Position numbers and translations under genes: made by a program
Assembly (NCBI GenBank): GCA_002348425.1
Contig: DEBE01000105.1
Coordinates: forward strand, 1-6,624
Source of the DNA: Alphaproteobacteria bacterium UBA2964
GTDB lineage: Bacteria; Pseudomonadota; Alphaproteobacteria; MPNO01; UBA2964
Reading direction: 5' to 3'
DNA length: 6,624 nucleotides
Shown here: piece by piece, positions 5,988 through 6,624 of the stretch
How positions within the stretch are numbered: position 1 is the first letter of the stretch
Layout: every line of letters starts with the position of its first letter
The notes under the pieces: model-generated
Database searches by the model: none
The model's input: the letters and a program-made list of their open reading frames with translations, nothing else
Told to the model about the DNA's origin: nothing

Positions 5988-6624
5988 TTAAGCCCTTTCT
6001 TTCGGGGCAAGGCTTTCGGCCCAATCATCTGGTATTACCCCTGCCTCATGGCCCCTACTTAGATAATATCGCCAAAGTTTTACGGAGTGGTTAGTTCTTT
6101 TAAAATTTGCCGCAAATTCGTCCGATTCCTTTTTTGTTAGTGGAGTGGGGGTTCCTAGGCGGGAAGCGTCATATAAAGCTTTTGCATTTTCATCAAAGTG
6201 GACGGCATCAACCATCAGTGCTGGTATACTTTCGGAACCAATAACCGCTCCGTGCGCTCGTAATAGCACCGCATTGTTGTCTCCCATTGTCTTAACCATG
6301 GCTTGTCCTCTCTCTTGGGTATCTATGTGCCATGATTCTGGGTGAGTTGGGATGCCACTGGACCATCTATAAGCATGGTTCTTCATTGGAACTAGATCAA
6401 TTCCGTCGACCATTGTAAACAGGGTGGCTATTTCTGGATGCCAGTGCAGGACAGCGTTTATATCCCTTCTCGCTCGCAAAATTTCTGAGTGAATTTCCAG
6501 TTCATTGACTGGTCTTGCATTAGGGTTTCCGTCCAGCACATTTCCGTCGAGGTCTATAACATACAAGTCTTCGGGAGTTAAATCATTTCTGCTCGCGTCG
6601 AAGGCTTGGATCAATAAAGTTTCG
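5988..6624 (-). CDS. class II aldolase/adducin family protein with intact metal site, N-terminus outside the window
   Basis: The frame is open to the right edge, so this is a 3'-complete fragment of about 211 residues lacking perhaps the first 40-50 of the domain. The apparent TTG at 6614 is not a believable start because it falls inside the conserved core, just before DLTPEDLYVIDLDGNVL. Numbered from that TTG, the metal site is complete: E40 in ELEIHSE, H57 and H59 in VLHWHPE, and H121 in LRAHGAV. These are the Glu and three histidines that bind Zn or Mn in fuculose-phosphate aldolase-type enzymes, so the protein is likely an active aldolase, epimerase or decarboxylase of a small hydroxy acid or phosphorylated sugar. 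HMPD decarboxylase of vitamin B6 breakdown and HCOMODA-type decarboxylases belong to this fold. The TAA stop at 5990-5988 is followed by no clear hairpin. It faces the isochorismatase-family gene and shares no transcript with the other class II aldolase-like gene seen here. Confidence 0.92.
   Translation of the reverse strand, partial: ETLLIQAFDASRNDLTPEDLYVIDLDGNVLDGNPNARPVNELEIHSEILRARRDINAVLHWHPEIATLFTMVDGIDLVPMKNHAYRWSSGIPTHPESWHIDTQERGQAMVKTMGDNNAVLLRAHGAVIGSESIPALMVDAVHFDENAKALYDASRLGTPTPLTKKESDEFAANFKRTNHSVKLWRYYLSRGHEAGVIPDDWAESLAPKERA

Noticed and set aside
6145..6345. Plus-strand frame opposite the second class II aldolase gene
   Set aside because: It is antisense to the conserved HWHP to AHG core and has no independent support.

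Overview
The window looks like chromosomal DNA of an alphaproteobacterium. G+C is in the mid-40s percent by eye (not computed). The assignment rests mainly on the RibA layout, a GTP cyclohydrolase II carrying a long degenerate RibB-like N-terminal region, a form I associate with Alphaproteobacteria; the species cannot be named. It holds six or seven densely packed protein genes, two of them cut by the window edges. I found no tRNA, rRNA, CRISPR array, insertion sequence or phage gene.

Layout. (1) Bases 1-1290, plus strand: a GTP cyclohydrolase II (riboflavin synthesis) whose reading frame runs on upstream into a Cro/C1-type helix-turn-helix segment, giving an apparent HTH / RibB-remnant / GCHII fusion that continues off the left edge. 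(2) Bases 3918-1278, minus strand: a tight three-gene operon, read in the order VOC-fold extradiol ring-cleavage dioxygenase, class II aldolase-like protein lacking the metal histidines, cysteine-rich lipoprotein. The gaps are 7 and 9 nt, and the lipoprotein gene ends 13 nt inside the end of ribA. (3) A 201-nt divergent intergenic region with candidate promoters in both directions. (4) Bases 4120-5160, plus strand: an integral-membrane polyprenyl-phosphate sugar-1-phosphate transferase (WecA/MraY superfamily). (5) Bases 5237-5938, plus strand: an isochorismatase-fold cysteine amidohydrolase. (6) From the right edge to 5988, minus strand: a second class II aldolase/adducin protein with the full metal site, truncated at its N-terminus by the window.

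Working picture (inference). The dioxygenase, the two class II aldolase-fold proteins and the amidohydrolase resemble the toolkit of aromatic or N-heteroaromatic catabolism. There an extradiol dioxygenase opens a dihydroxylated ring, a class II aldolase-fold enzyme decarboxylates or cleaves a product, and an amidohydrolase removes an amide nitrogen. The membrane transferase belongs to surface-glycan assembly and seems functionally separate. The least ordinary items are the HTH-RibA fusion and the histidine-stripped class II aldolase homologue.
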